A stretch of 64,000 nucleotides of DNA from Chitinophagaceae bacterium (GCA_947454235.1 CANGIY010000014.1:47330-111329), one strand, 5' to 3'. Counted from the first letter of the stretch, positions 54,588 through 63,316 are shown. The notes: generated from the sequence alone by a model not told the origin. Translations and numbers: made by a program.

Positions 54588-55808
54588 ATGAAGCATCGTG
54601 TTGTAATTACGGGTATTGGTATATACTCGTGCATCGGAAAAGATATTGATACTGTTCGCCAATCGTTGTACGATGGCAAAAGTGGTATCATATATGACGC
54701 ACCACGTAAAGAGTCAGGATACAGGAGCGCACTCACAGGTTTCGTAGAAGATCCGGATTTAAAGCCTTTCCTCGGCAGGCGCGAGCGCATGGGAATGGGG
54801 CAACCTGCAATGTATGCCTACATGTCAACCCGTCAGGCTATTGAACAGGCAAAAATGGATGTCGATTTTTTCGATAAAAATGAAACTGGTATCATATTCG
54901 GTAACGATAGCACTGCCGGTGCTGTAACCGAAACGGTTGATAAGGCACGCAGAAAGAAAGACAATACGCTTATTGGCAGTGGCGATATTTTCCAGAATAT
55001 GAATTGCACCGTAAACATGAACCTATCAACTATCTACAAGTTGAAGGGTATCAATTTTACATTGAGTGCGGCATGTGCATCGGGTTCACACTCTATAGGA
55101 ATGGGCTATTTTCTCATTCAACAAGGCTGGCAGGAACGCATTATTTGCGGCGGTGCACAAGAAATCAACGCTTATGCAATGGGCAGTTTTGACGGTCTCA
55201 GTGCTTTTTCTGTTCGGGAAAATGTGCCTACAAAAGCGTCGCGCCCTTTCGATCGCGACCGTGACGGACTTATTCCTTCGGGCGGTGCAGCAACCGTTAT
55301 TCTAGAGTCATTAGAGTCGGCACAAAGAAGGGGAGCGCCTATTTTGGGCGAAGTAATTGGTTACGGTTTTTCGTCAAATGGCGACCATATTTCAAATCCT
55401 AGTCTGGATGGGCAATTGCGCTCGTTGAATATGGCAATTGCACAAGCAGGAGTAAATATCAGCGATATTGATTACATTAACGCTCATGCAACATCAACAC
55501 CTGCGGGCGACGCCATAGAAGCGCGTGCACTGGGTGAAGTGCTGGGTAATAAGATACCAGTAAGCTCAACCAAATCAATGACAGGACATGAGTGCTGGAT
55601 GGCAGGTGCAAGTGAAATTGTGTACAGCCTTTTAATGATGCACAACGACTTTATTGCACCCAATATCAATTTTGAAAACCCCGATGAAGATTCGGCAAAA
55701 ATCAATGTTGTTGCTAAAACACAGACACACAAAATTGATTGTTTCCTTTCCAACTCATTTGGTTTTGGTGGTACCAATTCAACATTGATTGTCAGGAAGT
55801 TTAAATAG
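54588..55808 (+). CDS. Beta-ketoacyl-ACP synthase (KAS I/II family, FabB/FabF-like)
   Basis: 406-residue condensing enzyme of fatty acid synthesis (or a specialised aryl-polyene/secondary lipid path). The active-site Cys163 is in LSAACASGSHSIGMG; the two catalytic histidines are in NAHATSTPAGDAIEA and STKSMTGHECWMAGASE; the C-terminal NSFGFGGTNSTLIVRKF is complete. Start ATG at 54588 with a promoter element upstream. It lies alone before a methylase gene, without acpP or fabG, so whether it is the primary elongation enzyme or an auxiliary copy cannot be told here. Confidence 0.92.
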   Translation: MKHRVVITGIGIYSCIGKDIDTVRQSLYDGKSGIIYDAPRKESGYRSALTGFVEDPDLKPFLGRRERMGMGQPAMYAYMSTRQAIEQAKMDVDFFDKNETGIIFGNDSTAGAVTETVDKARRKKDNTLIGSGDIFQNMNCTVNMNLSTIYKLKGINFTLSAACASGSHSIGMGYFLIQQGWQERIICGGAQEINAYAMGSFDGLSAFSVRENVPTKASRPFDRDRDGLIPSGGAATVILESLESAQRRGAPILGEVIGYGFSSNGDHISNPSLDGQLRSLNMAIAQAGVNISDIDYINAHATSTPAGDAIEARALGEVLGNKIPVSSTKSMTGHECWMAGASEIVYSLLMMHNDFIAPNINFENPDEDSAKINVVAKTQTHKIDCFLSNSFGFGGTNSTLIVRKFK

Positions 55809-55868
55809 GGTATTTTATTTCTTAATTCAATCAATTCATTCGGTTTCCGAAAGCAAAATCATTCAATC

Positions 55869-56570
55869 TTGGCTACAACTCTTTACCTCATTCCGCTGCC
55901 TCTATCGCCTAATAAGCTTGAAGCCTTACCTGCACAGGTGTGGAAGGTGACGGAAATAATCAAGCATTTTTTTGTTGAGGATGTGCGCACTTGCCGCCGT
56001 TTTATCAAAGAGTTACACCCCGCTTTGAATGTTGAACCTATTTTGTTCCAGGAAGTCAACCAACACACCAGCCCGGATAGAAAGGTTTTTAAAGAATGGG
56101 TGAAAGCTGGAGTAGACATTGGCGTGATGAGTGAAGCTGGGTGCCCCGGCATCGCAGACCCCGGTGCGGAGGTAGTTAGTTGGGCGCATGAATTGAGCCT
56201 GAAAGTTGTACCTCTTACCGGACCAAGTTCAATTACGCTGGCACTTATGGCTTCAGGGTTATCAGGACAAAACTTTGCATTCAATGGATACCTGCCTGTA
56301 AAAGAACCTGAACGCAGTAAAAGGATCAAAGAACTGGAACAACATTCGGCTAAAAATCAACAGACCCAGTCATTCATAGAAACTCCCTATCGCAACAATA
56401 ATTTACTGGCTGATTTGCTTAAAAATTGTTCAGCTAATACATTGATTGCCATTGCGCAAGATGTTACCGGAGATAAAGAATGGATAAAGACCAAAACAGT
56501 TGCAGAATGGAAAAAGCAAATTCCAAAACTTGAAAAGTTGCCGACTGTATTTTCGTTGCTGGCGGGCTAA
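55869..56570 (+). CDS. SAM-dependent methyltransferase, RsmI/tetrapyrrole-methylase family
   Basis: 233-residue protein of the tetrapyrrole methylase fold. Segments LYLIPLPLSPNKLE, SEAGCPGIADPGAEVVSWAHEL, VPLTGPSSITLALMASGLSG and ETPYRNNNLLADLL align with RsmI, which 2'-O-methylates C1402 of 16S rRNA. It is shorter than E. coli RsmI (286) and lacks its C-terminal region, like a Bacteroidota subgroup, so the rRNA target is probable but not proven. Start is a TTG at 55869; no ATG fits better. It follows the KAS gene after ~60 bases and may share its transcript. Confidence 0.85.
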   Translation: MATTLYLIPLPLSPNKLEALPAQVWKVTEIIKHFFVEDVRTCRRFIKELHPALNVEPILFQEVNQHTSPDRKVFKEWVKAGVDIGVMSEAGCPGIADPGAEVVSWAHELSLKVVPLTGPSSITLALMASGLSGQNFAFNGYLPVKEPERSKRIKELEQHSAKNQQTQSFIETPYRNNNLLADLLKNCSANTLIAIAQDVTGDKEWIKTKTVAEWKKQIPKLEKLPTVFSLLAG

Positions 56571-56704
56571 ATTCCACACTCAAATAACAGTGCATTGCGC
56601 TGCATTCCGCAGGCTGCATTTTTATTATTATTTTGCAAGCACAAAACACTTTCCGGTACCGAACACTACATGTTTTTTTATCGGAAGCACATCTTAATTA
56701 AAGA

Positions 56705-57655
56705 ATGGCATACACACTCGTAATACATGGCGGAGCAGGCAACATCACTCCTGCAATCATGAATAAAGAACAGGAACAAGAATACACCGAAGGCTTGCAA
56801 GCTGCCTTGGTTGCTGGCAATGCAGTGCTTAAAAATGGCGGTACATCTGTTGATGCTGTTGTTGCTGCTATCTCAGAATTAGAAGACAATCCGATTTTCA
56901 ATGCAGGCAGAGGAGCAGTTTTCACCAAGAAAGGGCTCAATGAAATGGATGCTGCCATCATGGATGGTTCAAATCTGGCTGCAGGTGCTTTGGCTGGTGT
57001 GCGCAACATCAAAAATCCAATTAAACTGGCTCGTGAAGTAATGCTTCATTCAGGTCACGTATTTTTAAGTGGCCCTGGTGCTCAGGAATTTGCCTTGAAA
57101 CAAGGCATAGACATGGCGCCCGATGAGTATTTCTTCAATAAATCAAGGTACGACCAGTGGCTTGAAATACGCGATAGCGATTTTTACCAGCTCGACCATA
57201 AGGAAGATAATTTAAAAGGCGTTGTACCTAACACCGGACATAAATTTGGTACAGTAGGTGCGGTAGCTGTTGATATTCACGGTAATCTCGCGGCAGGTAC
57301 CAGTACCGGCGGTATGACCAACAAAAGGTTCGGAAGGATAGGGGATAGCCCCGTTGTTGGTTCTGGTACTTATGCCAATAACAAAACATGTGCGATTTCA
57401 TGTACAGGTCACGGAGAGTTTTTCCTGAGAGCTGTTGTAGCGTACGATGTTTCTTGCCTTATGGAGTACCGCGGACTTTCGTTGCAAGAAGCTTGCAATG
57501 TGGTTGTTCGTGAAAAATTAGTGGCTATGGGCGGCGAAGGCGGTTTGATAGCTGTTGATGCAAAAGGTAATTACGATTTTTGTTTCAACTCCAATGGTAT
57601 GTACCGCGGTATGATGAATCACTTGGGCGAACAAGTCGTTGCATTTTATAAATAA
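56705..57655 (+). CDS. iaaA: Isoaspartyl peptidase / L-asparaginase (Ntn hydrolase)
   Basis: 316-residue N-terminal-nucleophile hydrolase that autocleaves to form its active site and removes isoaspartyl residues or hydrolyses L-asparagine. The N-terminus has IHGGAGNITP, and NPIFNAGRGAVFT is the usual alpha-subunit motif; autocleavage Thr183 is in HKFGTVGAVAVD, followed by GTSTGGMTNKRFGRIGDSPVVGSG. Length is normal. No signal peptide, so it is probably cytoplasmic. Start ATG at 56705. Next to purE without shared function. The assignment to IaaA-type over glycosylasparaginase is good but not absolute. Confidence 0.92.
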   Translation: MAYTLVIHGGAGNITPAIMNKEQEQEYTEGLQAALVAGNAVLKNGGTSVDAVVAAISELEDNPIFNAGRGAVFTKKGLNEMDAAIMDGSNLAAGALAGVRNIKNPIKLAREVMLHSGHVFLSGPGAQEFALKQGIDMAPDEYFFNKSRYDQWLEIRDSDFYQLDHKEDNLKGVVPNTGHKFGTVGAVAVDIHGNLAAGTSTGGMTNKRFGRIGDSPVVGSGTYANNKTCAISCTGHGEFFLRAVVAYDVSCLMEYRGLSLQEACNVVVREKLVAMGGEGGLIAVDAKGNYDFCFNSNGMYRGMMNHLGEQVVAFYK

Positions 57656-57753
57656 TTACTCAGTTACCTATAGATTACAGCTATAAGCTGTTTGAAGTTT
57701 TAAGCATTGAAAATCTATCCTACGGGGATATTTTCGCCAAAAAATTGAACAAA

Positions 57754-58209
57754 ATGAAAGTAATGATCATCATGGGGTCAAAGTCTGACGAAGGTGTTAT
57801 GTCAGAATGCAGTACTTGGCTCAACTGGTTTGGTATTGAAAATGAAATGGTTGTAGCATCTGCACACCGTAACCCCGATATGGTTCGCGAACTCATGGTA
57901 ACTGCAAAAGAAAAAGGCTTTGGTGCAGTTGTAGCTGCCGCAGGAATGGCTGCTGCATTACCGGGCGTTTGTTCAGCATATACTTCACTGCCTGTTTTAG
58001 GCGTTCCTTTAGAAGGTGGTTTGCCGGGTGGTATCGATGCACTGTACAGCATTGTTCAAATGCCTGCAGGATTGCCAGTTGGAACCTTGGCGGTAGGCAA
58101 AGCCGGAGCCAGGAATGCTGCTGTTTTGTGTGCCCGTATGTTCGCTCTCACCGACAGCCGCCTTGCTGCTAAAGTGGAAGAGTTCAAAAGTCAAGGTTAC
58201 AAAATTTAA
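57754..58209 (+). CDS. purE: 5-(carboxyamino)imidazole ribonucleotide mutase (PurE)
   Basis: 151-residue class I PurE, converting N5-CAIR to CAIR in purine biosynthesis. Diagnostic motifs: IIMGSKSDEGVM, VASAHRNPDMV, VVAAAGMAAALPG, VLGVPLEGGLPGG and VGKAGARNAAVLCARM. The ATG at 57754 is chosen over the ORF-track TTG, because PurE starts at this point. No purK next to it. It precedes phoH after ~50 bases on the same strand. Clear identification. Confidence 0.96.
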   Translation: MKVMIIMGSKSDEGVMSECSTWLNWFGIENEMVVASAHRNPDMVRELMVTAKEKGFGAVVAAAGMAAALPGVCSAYTSLPVLGVPLEGGLPGGIDALYSIVQMPAGLPVGTLAVGKAGARNAAVLCARMFALTDSRLAAKVEEFKSQGYKI

Positions 58210-58260
58210 TACTGAAGTCATTTTACTCAACTATATTCAACCCAATTAAATAGTACCCGT

Positions 58261-59286
58261 TTGGACGAAATCATCATAAATCTCGATTCAGTTAATCCCA
58301 TAGAGTTTTTTGGGGTTAATAATGCTAAGTTCGATATCCTCAAAAAGAGGTACCCTACTTTGAAAATACTGGGTCGCGGTACTCAGGTTAAGATAGCGGG
58401 GCACCCCAACGAAGTGATGGTAGCCCAAACGAAAATCAACCAAATCATCCAGTTTCTGGAACGAAATGGTCATTTGTCGGAAAACTATTTTTCAAAGATT
58501 ATTGGAGAAGAAGAGGGCGAAAGCGTTAAGGAAGATTTAGCCAACAACGATATTTTAGTTTTTGGTCCAAACGGGAAAGTAATCAGGGCAAAGACTGCCA
58601 ATCAGAAACTGATGGCGGCTGCGTCTGAAAAAAATGATATCTTATTTGCTATTGGCCCTGCCGGTACGGGTAAAACATACACGGCAGTGGCTTTGGCAGT
58701 TCGTGCATTGAAGAACAAAACAGTGCGCAAAATCATTCTCACACGTCCGGCAGTTGAGGCGGGCGAGAATCTCGGTTTTTTGCCCGGCGATTTAAAAGAG
58801 AAAATCGATCCGTACCTGCGTCCATTGTATGATGCATTGGATGACATGATACCTACCGACAAGCTCAACTATTACATGACCAACCGCATCATAGAAATTG
58901 CGCCTTTGGCATACATGCGTGGTCGTACCCTCGACAATGCCTTTATCATTCTCGATGAAGCACAAAACACCACCGACTTACAACTTAAAATGTTCCTTAC
59001 CCGTATTGGCCCATCAGCGAAAGCGGTGATTACAGGCGATTTAAGCCAGGTCGATTTACCAAAGAACCAACGTTCAGGTTTGATACGTTCCTCAAAAATT
59101 CTACAGAACATTGAAGGGATCGCATTCATTCACCTCGACGAAGCCGACGTTGTGCGCCATAGACTGGTTAAACACATCATTCGCGCATACGACAAAGCCC
59201 AGGCGCAAGAAGACGAACAAAAGGCCCGCGACAAAAAAGAACAACAAGAGCGCTACAACAACCGCGACCAAGGTCAGCAATCGTAG
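58261..59286 (+). CDS. phoH: PhoH family ATPase
   Basis: 341-residue PhoH-type protein. The N-terminal ~110 residues contain a KH-like region (LGRGTQVKIAGHPNEV). The P-loop ATPase follows with Walker A GPAGTGKTYTA, Walker B AFIILDEAQNTT, and the sensor GDLSQVDLPKNQRSGL. Family proteins act in RNA metabolism, often next to ybeY/ybeZ; E. coli YbeZ is the closest functional analogue. The C-terminal Lys/Glu/Gln-rich tail is low complexity. Start is TTG at 58261; no ATG lies before the KH-like part. It follows purE on the same strand and could be cotranscribed. Confidence 0.92.
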   Translation: MDEIIINLDSVNPIEFFGVNNAKFDILKKRYPTLKILGRGTQVKIAGHPNEVMVAQTKINQIIQFLERNGHLSENYFSKIIGEEEGESVKEDLANNDILVFGPNGKVIRAKTANQKLMAAASEKNDILFAIGPAGTGKTYTAVALAVRALKNKTVRKIILTRPAVEAGENLGFLPGDLKEKIDPYLRPLYDALDDMIPTDKLNYYMTNRIIEIAPLAYMRGRTLDNAFIILDEAQNTTDLQLKMFLTRIGPSAKAVITGDLSQVDLPKNQRSGLIRSSKILQNIEGIAFIHLDEADVVRHRLVKHIIRAYDKAQAQEDEQKARDKKEQQERYNNRDQGQQS

Positions 59287-59347
59287 CGAGGGGGGTAGAG
59301 TGGGTGGAAGTCATCGTCGCAAAACTAGTTTTTCGATTGTAGTAAGT

Positions 59348-59897
59348 TTAATGTGACCTAAAATCATCGGGAAAAGTTAGAAAACGAATTCGTCTATGAG
59401 GAGTTAAAGAAATTGTTCAGCTAAAAGAACTTGTGCTGTCGTTTAAACAATAATCAAAAGAAATTTCAGCGTTTACCATATCAATATGAGGAAAGTGTTC
59501 AATATCTCTAGTGAGGACTAAGTTGTATTTGCCATCAATTTTTTCGGATTTTATTACACTATTTGGTTTTATCCATCATCCCAATGAAAAATACTTTTGA
59601 AGCCAAATTCCCCAAAGAAATTGCCCTTCTTTCACATCTTTATCGTCTGAACTGATTTTTAGACTAGCATTCTTAACAACGAATGAGTCGGTTCCATTCA
59701 AAACTAAGTAAATGGAAAATCTATCTAAAGGACCTCCTTTTTCGGCATAAACTTCACACAGAATTCCTTTTTCTAAGCCTAAGCAAACATAGTCCTTATT
59801 TTGAGACTTGCATTGTGACTTTAGATTAGTGGTGTATACAGTACTGCTCCTACACCCCATTTAAAAGCAAAAAGATAAAACAGATATAGTATTTCAT
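59348..59897 (-). pseudogene. Decayed tandem copy of the neighbouring lipoprotein gene
   Basis: This segment is a degenerate duplicate of the gene at 59922-60467. On the minus strand it starts ATG AAA TAC TAT ATC (59897), matching the intact copy, but the lipobox codon run reads AATGGGGTGT against GTTGGGTGT, one extra base, which shifts the frame within the signal peptide. Downstream the frame stays parallel to the intact copy and is broken by two in-frame TGA codons: one after FSLG (intact GGA) and one after SSFS (intact AAA). Otherwise the text continues (SVIKSEKIDGKYNLVLTRDI; TISLTPHRRIRFLTFPDDFR) to the matching stop at 59348. The ORF-track 59576-59860 is a fragment of this pseudogene. 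Confidence 0.82.
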
Positions 59898-59921
59898 ACT
59901 TGCAGGTTTTGCATTTTTGAA

Positions 59922-60467
59922 TTAATGCCCCCTAAAATCATTTGGATATGAAAGTAAACGAATTCTTCTATGAGGGGTTAGGAGGATTTTTTTGCTAAAA
60001 GAACTTGTGCTGTTGCGAAGACAATAATCAAAAGAAATTTCAACGTCCAATGTAGGCATATCTTTGAAATTATCGATACTTCTATTTAATACTAAATCAA
60101 AGTTGCCATGTAGTTTTAGGGATTGTACAATATTAGAATCAACCCTTCCACCGAGAGAAAAATCATTATTTAACCATATCCCCCAAAGAAATTTTCCTTT
60201 AGTTATGTTTTGGCCTTCATGAAATAAGTTCATTTTTACATTTTTGACATAGAATGTATCATCGCCATTCAACATTAGGTAAACATCGAAGCTATTGAAG
60301 GGTTTTCTGTTTAAAACAAAAAGATTACAATGGAGCCCATTACCCAATTCAAAGCAAGCGTAATCCTTATTATCTGTTTTGCATTCCGATTTTAAATCCG
60401 AAGTGTATACAGTACTGCTCCTACACCCAACTAAAAGCAAAAAGATAAAACAGATATAGAATTTCAT
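59922..60467 (-). CDS. Small lipoprotein, intact copy of a tandem pair
   Basis: 181-residue protein from the ATG at 60467 (MKFYICFIFLLLVGCRSSTV). The leader ends in a lipobox (LLVGC), so a lipid-anchored exported protein is predicted. The mature part (KSECKTDNKDYACFELGNGLHCN, FDVYLMLNGDDTFYVKNV, KGKFLWGIWLNNDFSLGG, LTPHRRIRLLSYPNDF) has no recognised family and three to four cysteines near the N-terminus. The ORF-track start at 60518 adds 17 residues that break the signal peptide. Only 24 bases separate it from the pseudogene copy downstream, so they come from a tandem duplication. Function unknown. Confidence 0.7.
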   Translation of the reverse strand: MKFYICFIFLLLVGCRSSTVYTSDLKSECKTDNKDYACFELGNGLHCNLFVLNRKPFNSFDVYLMLNGDDTFYVKNVKMNLFHEGQNITKGKFLWGIWLNNDFSLGGRVDSNIVQSLKLHGNFDLVLNRSIDNFKDMPTLDVEISFDYCLRNSTSSFSKKILLTPHRRIRLLSYPNDFRGH

Positions 60468-60652
60468 AGTTGCAGGTTTTACTTTAAAGTTTTGATTTAA
60501 TGTCTTACGAAAACTCAACTCTGGTTCCTAAAAAAAACATAGCAAGACAATCTATCTTTATACAAGAAGGAATTATTCCCCCTAAAATAGATAAAAATAG
60601 CTGAAATCGATTGTGGAGTATTTAGAAATCCACTTGCAGGTTTCAATCCTTT

Positions 60653-60785
60653 CCTCGCGCGCTGCGACCTGCCCTCACCAGTTTCATCGGATTGCATCCG
60701 AAATAATACCACAATCTGGTTGAAGGATTTCCTTCTTCTCTTTTATTCAGCAATCGTGTAGGGGCGGAAGATCTTCCGCCCTTAC
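60653..60785. repeat. REP-like palindromic repeat unit, copy 1
   Basis: ~133-base unit built of three small inverted repeats: TCGGAT-TGC-ATCCGA, GAAGGA-TT-TCCTTC, and the perfect palindrome GGGCGGAAGATCTTCCGCCC (60762-60781), itself flanked by GTA/TAC that extend the stem. A second near-identical unit begins at 60831, so the copies form a direct repeat with ~178-base period. The palindrome type (GTAGGGGCGGA...CCGCCC) is a sort of element often scattered in intergenic DNA of Bacteroidota genomes. Confidence 0.8.
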
Positions 60786-60830
60786 AGTCGGCGCCCCTTC
60801 AATCTCACACTGGCATGTCCGGTGCATAGC

Positions 60831-60962
60831 CCTCGCGCGCTGCGACCTGCCAACACCAGTTTCATCGGATTGCATCCGAAATAATACTACAATCTGGTTG
60901 AAGGATTTCCTTCGACCTAATATTCAGCAATCGTGTAGGGGCGGAAAATCTTCCGCCCTTAC
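60831..60962. repeat. REP-like palindromic repeat unit, copy 2
   Basis: Second copy of the unit, closely matching copy 1 from CCTCGCGCGCTGCGACC through CAGTTTCATCGGATTGCATC and the GAAGGATTTCCTTC hairpin to GGGCGGAAAATCTTCCGCCC. It differs at a handful of positions (for example A for G in the centre of the palindrome, leaving one mismatch). It ends ~80 bases before the beta-lactamase start at 61045. Confidence 0.8.
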
Positions 60963-61044
60963 GGTAGTATGTGTTGCCGAAAAATCAGAAAAATCAACAT
61001 CAAACAACCCTTCAATACGATTCAATTGCCGTAATTTACCGTCG

Positions 61045-61944
61045 ATGTCTATAAAATCGTTGATTGGTATTTTTGCCCTTAGCTGCACATGTTCGTTAGG
61101 GTATTCGCGAAGTATGAATGAATTACGACAACGAATAAAATCGATTACCGACACCACTAAAGGGATTATTGGAATCTCGGTGCATGAGTTAGAAACAGGC
61201 GATACACTAACGTTCAATGCGCAACATCATTACCCAATGTTGAGTACCTATAAACTGCCACTCGCACTCGCAATTTTGCATAAAGTCAATCAGGGAGTAT
61301 TAAAACTCGATCAGAAAATTCACGTTTCAGCAAAAGATGTGAAACAAGATACCTGGAGTCCAATCATTGAGCAATACCCTCAGGGTAATATCGATTTGTC
61401 GTTGAAAGAAGTGCTCGAATATACGATTGCTCAAAGCGATAACTTAGGGTGCGATTTGCTATTCAGACTAATTGGCGGAACGCATATCGTGAATGAGTAC
61501 ATACATAGTGTAGGCATTGATAGCATGGAAATTGTTGCTACAGAGGAGGAAATGCACAAAAAATGGAATGCACAATATAAAAATTGGTGCCTACCAAATG
61601 CAATGGATAAAATATTAGAAGACATTTTTCATCAAAAATTGTTAGACAAAACATTGAATGCACTACTTATTCAAATTCTTGAGTCAACGAGTTTTCGGCC
61701 CGAACGAATAAGAGGATTGCTGCCCAAAGAAACAGTAGTTGCACATAAAACTGGCACTTCCGGAACAAGGTTAAATGTCAGGGCTGCGTGCAATGATTTG
61801 GGCATTATTACGTTGCCCAACGGTCATCATGTTGCCCTGGTCATTTTTATTACTCAATCAAAATCTCCACTGCCCATCGAAGAACATCAAATTGCATTGA
61901 TTTCCAGGGCTGTTTACGACTTTTTTGCAGCCGTCAATCATTAG
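61045..61944 (+). CDS. Class A beta-lactamase, subclass A2-like (serine hydrolase)
   Basis: 299-residue serine beta-lactamase from the ATG at 61045, with signal peptide MSIKSLIGIFALSCTCSLGYS; the ORF-track start lies inside a repeat and is wrong. Catalytic motifs are complete: S67-T-Y-K70 (STYKLPLALAIL), S131-D-N (AQSDNLGCDLL), the omega-loop glutamate near ATEEEMHKKWNAQYKNWCLP and K235-T-G (AHKTGTSGT). The QYKNW segment and E-x-x-x... spacing resemble the PER/VEB/CfxA/CblA group common in Bacteroidota, not TEM/SHV. Periplasmic hydrolysis of penicillins or cephalosporins is likely; the exact spectrum is unknown. Repeat elements flank it on both sides. Confidence 0.9.
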   Translation: MSIKSLIGIFALSCTCSLGYSRSMNELRQRIKSITDTTKGIIGISVHELETGDTLTFNAQHHYPMLSTYKLPLALAILHKVNQGVLKLDQKIHVSAKDVKQDTWSPIIEQYPQGNIDLSLKEVLEYTIAQSDNLGCDLLFRLIGGTHIVNEYIHSVGIDSMEIVATEEEMHKKWNAQYKNWCLPNAMDKILEDIFHQKLLDKTLNALLIQILESTSFRPERIRGLLPKETVVAHKTGTSGTRLNVRAACNDLGIITLPNGHHVALVIFITQSKSPLPIEEHQIALISRAVYDFFAAVNH

Positions 61945-61977
61945 GTTTTTGTCAGGCAGACAGTTGGGGTGCACAAT

Positions 61978-62085
61978 AGTAGGGACCGAAAATCTTCCGC
62001 CTTTCGGTATGTACATCTGGTCCAAGATTTCCTTCGACCCAACATTCAGGAAGTATGTGCTTCCGAAATGAAAAATTCTGAAAAA
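61978..62085. repeat. Degenerate copy of the palindromic repeat downstream of the beta-lactamase
   Basis: AGGGACCGAAAATCTTCCGCC followed by ATCTGGTCCAAGATTTCCTTCGACCCAACATTCAG and GTATGTGCTTCCGAA echo pieces of the units at 60653 and 60831 (AATCTGGTTGAAGGATTTCCTTCGACC, ATTCAG, GGCGGAAAATCTTCCGCC, GTATGTGTTGCCGAA), but in changed order and with substitutions. It indicates an older or rearranged copy of the same element. Confidence 0.6.
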
Positions 62086-62125
62086 TGATTTTCAGAAAAC
62101 CCCAAATGAAAATTACCAACTAAAT

Positions 62126-63316
62126 CTATTTCGCAATTGTAAACGCAAACTCTGTTCGACCAGGTTCAGATTTTACATTAACATTGCCACCTAGTTTTTC
62201 CACCAATTTTTTAACTGTGGCGAGTCCCACACCAGTACCGCTGTCTTTATTGATTTTGTTGGTTTTGAACAAATCGAAAATGTTCTCAAGCGCTTCGTTG
62301 GGTATGCCCGGACCATTGTCAATTAAAGAAAAATAGTATTTCCCACCTTTGCATTCACAATTAATATTGATGATTCCATCAGGCCTGTCCAAATATTTAA
62401 TTGCATTCGCCATCAGGTTCAGTATTATTTGCTTCAACGCAATTTTAACCGAAAATATCTCCTTACAATTTAAAAACTTTTCAATCTTGATTTTCTCAGA
62501 GGGTTTAAGCAGAAAGGTAATATCATTGAGCAAAGAGTCTAAGTCAAACAGTTCTTTTTGAATGCCAATTATCTGCGTATTCTTTGAATAATAGAGGATG
62601 GCATCAATGAGGTGACTAAGGTTTTCAGAAGACTGTTTGATGTATTCAAGGTATTCTCGGGTTGTTTCAGGGTCACTGTCATCACCCATATTCAAAATAA
62701 TATCAGTAAGCCCATTGATTGTATGTAAAGGACTTTTCAGGTCGTGTGCTGCCCGGTATGAAAACTGTTCTATTTCCTCATTTTGTTGTTCTAGCTCAGT
62801 CATTATGTTATTGAGCATCTCATTCTTCACCCTCAACTCAAGTATTTTTGAAATCTGATTGCTTATAGCTTGTAAAGCATTCTTTTGAGTAGGTGTTAGA
62901 TCTTTCGGCTTATTGTCTAAAACGCAGATTGTGCCGAGCGCATACCCCTCTTGCGACACGAGTGGCATACCTGCATAAAATTGTATATAAGGAGCACCCA
63001 CCACCAATGGATTGTCAAAAAAGCGAACATCTTTTGATGCGTCATTAACTAAAAAAAGCTCGTTGGGTTGATTAATGGCATAAGCGCAAAATGAATATTC
63101 CCTGGCTGTTTCTGTATCAATCATGCCAACTCTGGATTTAAACCACTGTCTTTTTTCATCCACCAAAGAAATCAACGAAATGGGAGTTTGACATATCTCC
63201 GATGCAAGTACCGTCAAGTCAGCGAACTCCTTCTCGTCGATGGTATCAAGGATATTATAATGCAATAAATTAGCCAGCCTTTCTTTCTCGTTTGCTGGAA
63301 TCGGTGGAGCTTGCAT
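62126..63316 (-). CDS. GAF-domain sensor histidine kinase
   Basis: 396-residue cytoplasmic two-component sensor. N-terminal GAF domain (~1-160; SEICQTPISLISLVDEKRQWFKS, AGMPLVSQEGYALGTICVLD), a short coiled-coil (~160-185, EMLNNIMTELEQQNEEIEQF), the HisKA region with the phospho-accepting His191 in YRAAHDLKSPLHTINGL, then HATPase_c with the N box LKQIILNLMANAIKYL, G1 LIDNGPGIP and G2 GTGVGLATVKKLVEKLGG. No transmembrane segment, so it senses a soluble signal via GAF. No response regulator neighbours it in the window. ATG start at 63316. Orphan kinase; target unknown. Confidence 0.93.
   Translation of the reverse strand: MQAPPIPANEKERLANLLHYNILDTIDEKEFADLTVLASEICQTPISLISLVDEKRQWFKSRVGMIDTETAREYSFCAYAINQPNELFLVNDASKDVRFFDNPLVVGAPYIQFYAGMPLVSQEGYALGTICVLDNKPKDLTPTQKNALQAISNQISKILELRVKNEMLNNIMTELEQQNEEIEQFSYRAAHDLKSPLHTINGLTDIILNMGDDSDPETTREYLEYIKQSSENLSHLIDAILYYSKNTQIIGIQKELFDLDSLLNDITFLLKPSEKIKIEKFLNCKEIFSVKIALKQIILNLMANAIKYLDRPDGIININCECKGGKYYFSLIDNGPGIPNEALENIFDLFKTNKINKDSGTGVGLATVKKLVEKLGGNVNVKSEPGRTEFAFTIAK

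Larger units (their letters stand above)
60468..61044. other. Intergenic region with tandem palindromic repeats, no gene
   Basis: 577 bases between the lipoprotein gene and the beta-lactamase start. It holds two ~133-base direct repeat units (60653-60785 and 60831-60962) rich in hairpins; the ORF-track items at 60515-60712 and 60924-61217 are readings across this repeat DNA. Upstream of the first repeat is ordinary A+T-rich spacer that should carry the lipoprotein promoter; downstream of the second is the beta-lactamase leader. Confidence 0.65.

Noticed and set aside
59348-59897. TGA codons in the lipoprotein copy considered as recoded (selenocysteine or Trp) positions
   Set aside because: The frame is also broken by an extra base in the signal peptide, no SECIS-like element is evident, and other genes use TGA as stop (for example nuoC).
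60653-60962. Palindromic repeats considered as a CRISPR array
   Set aside because: Only two direct copies of a 133-base unit, no short repeat/spacer alternation and no cas genes.
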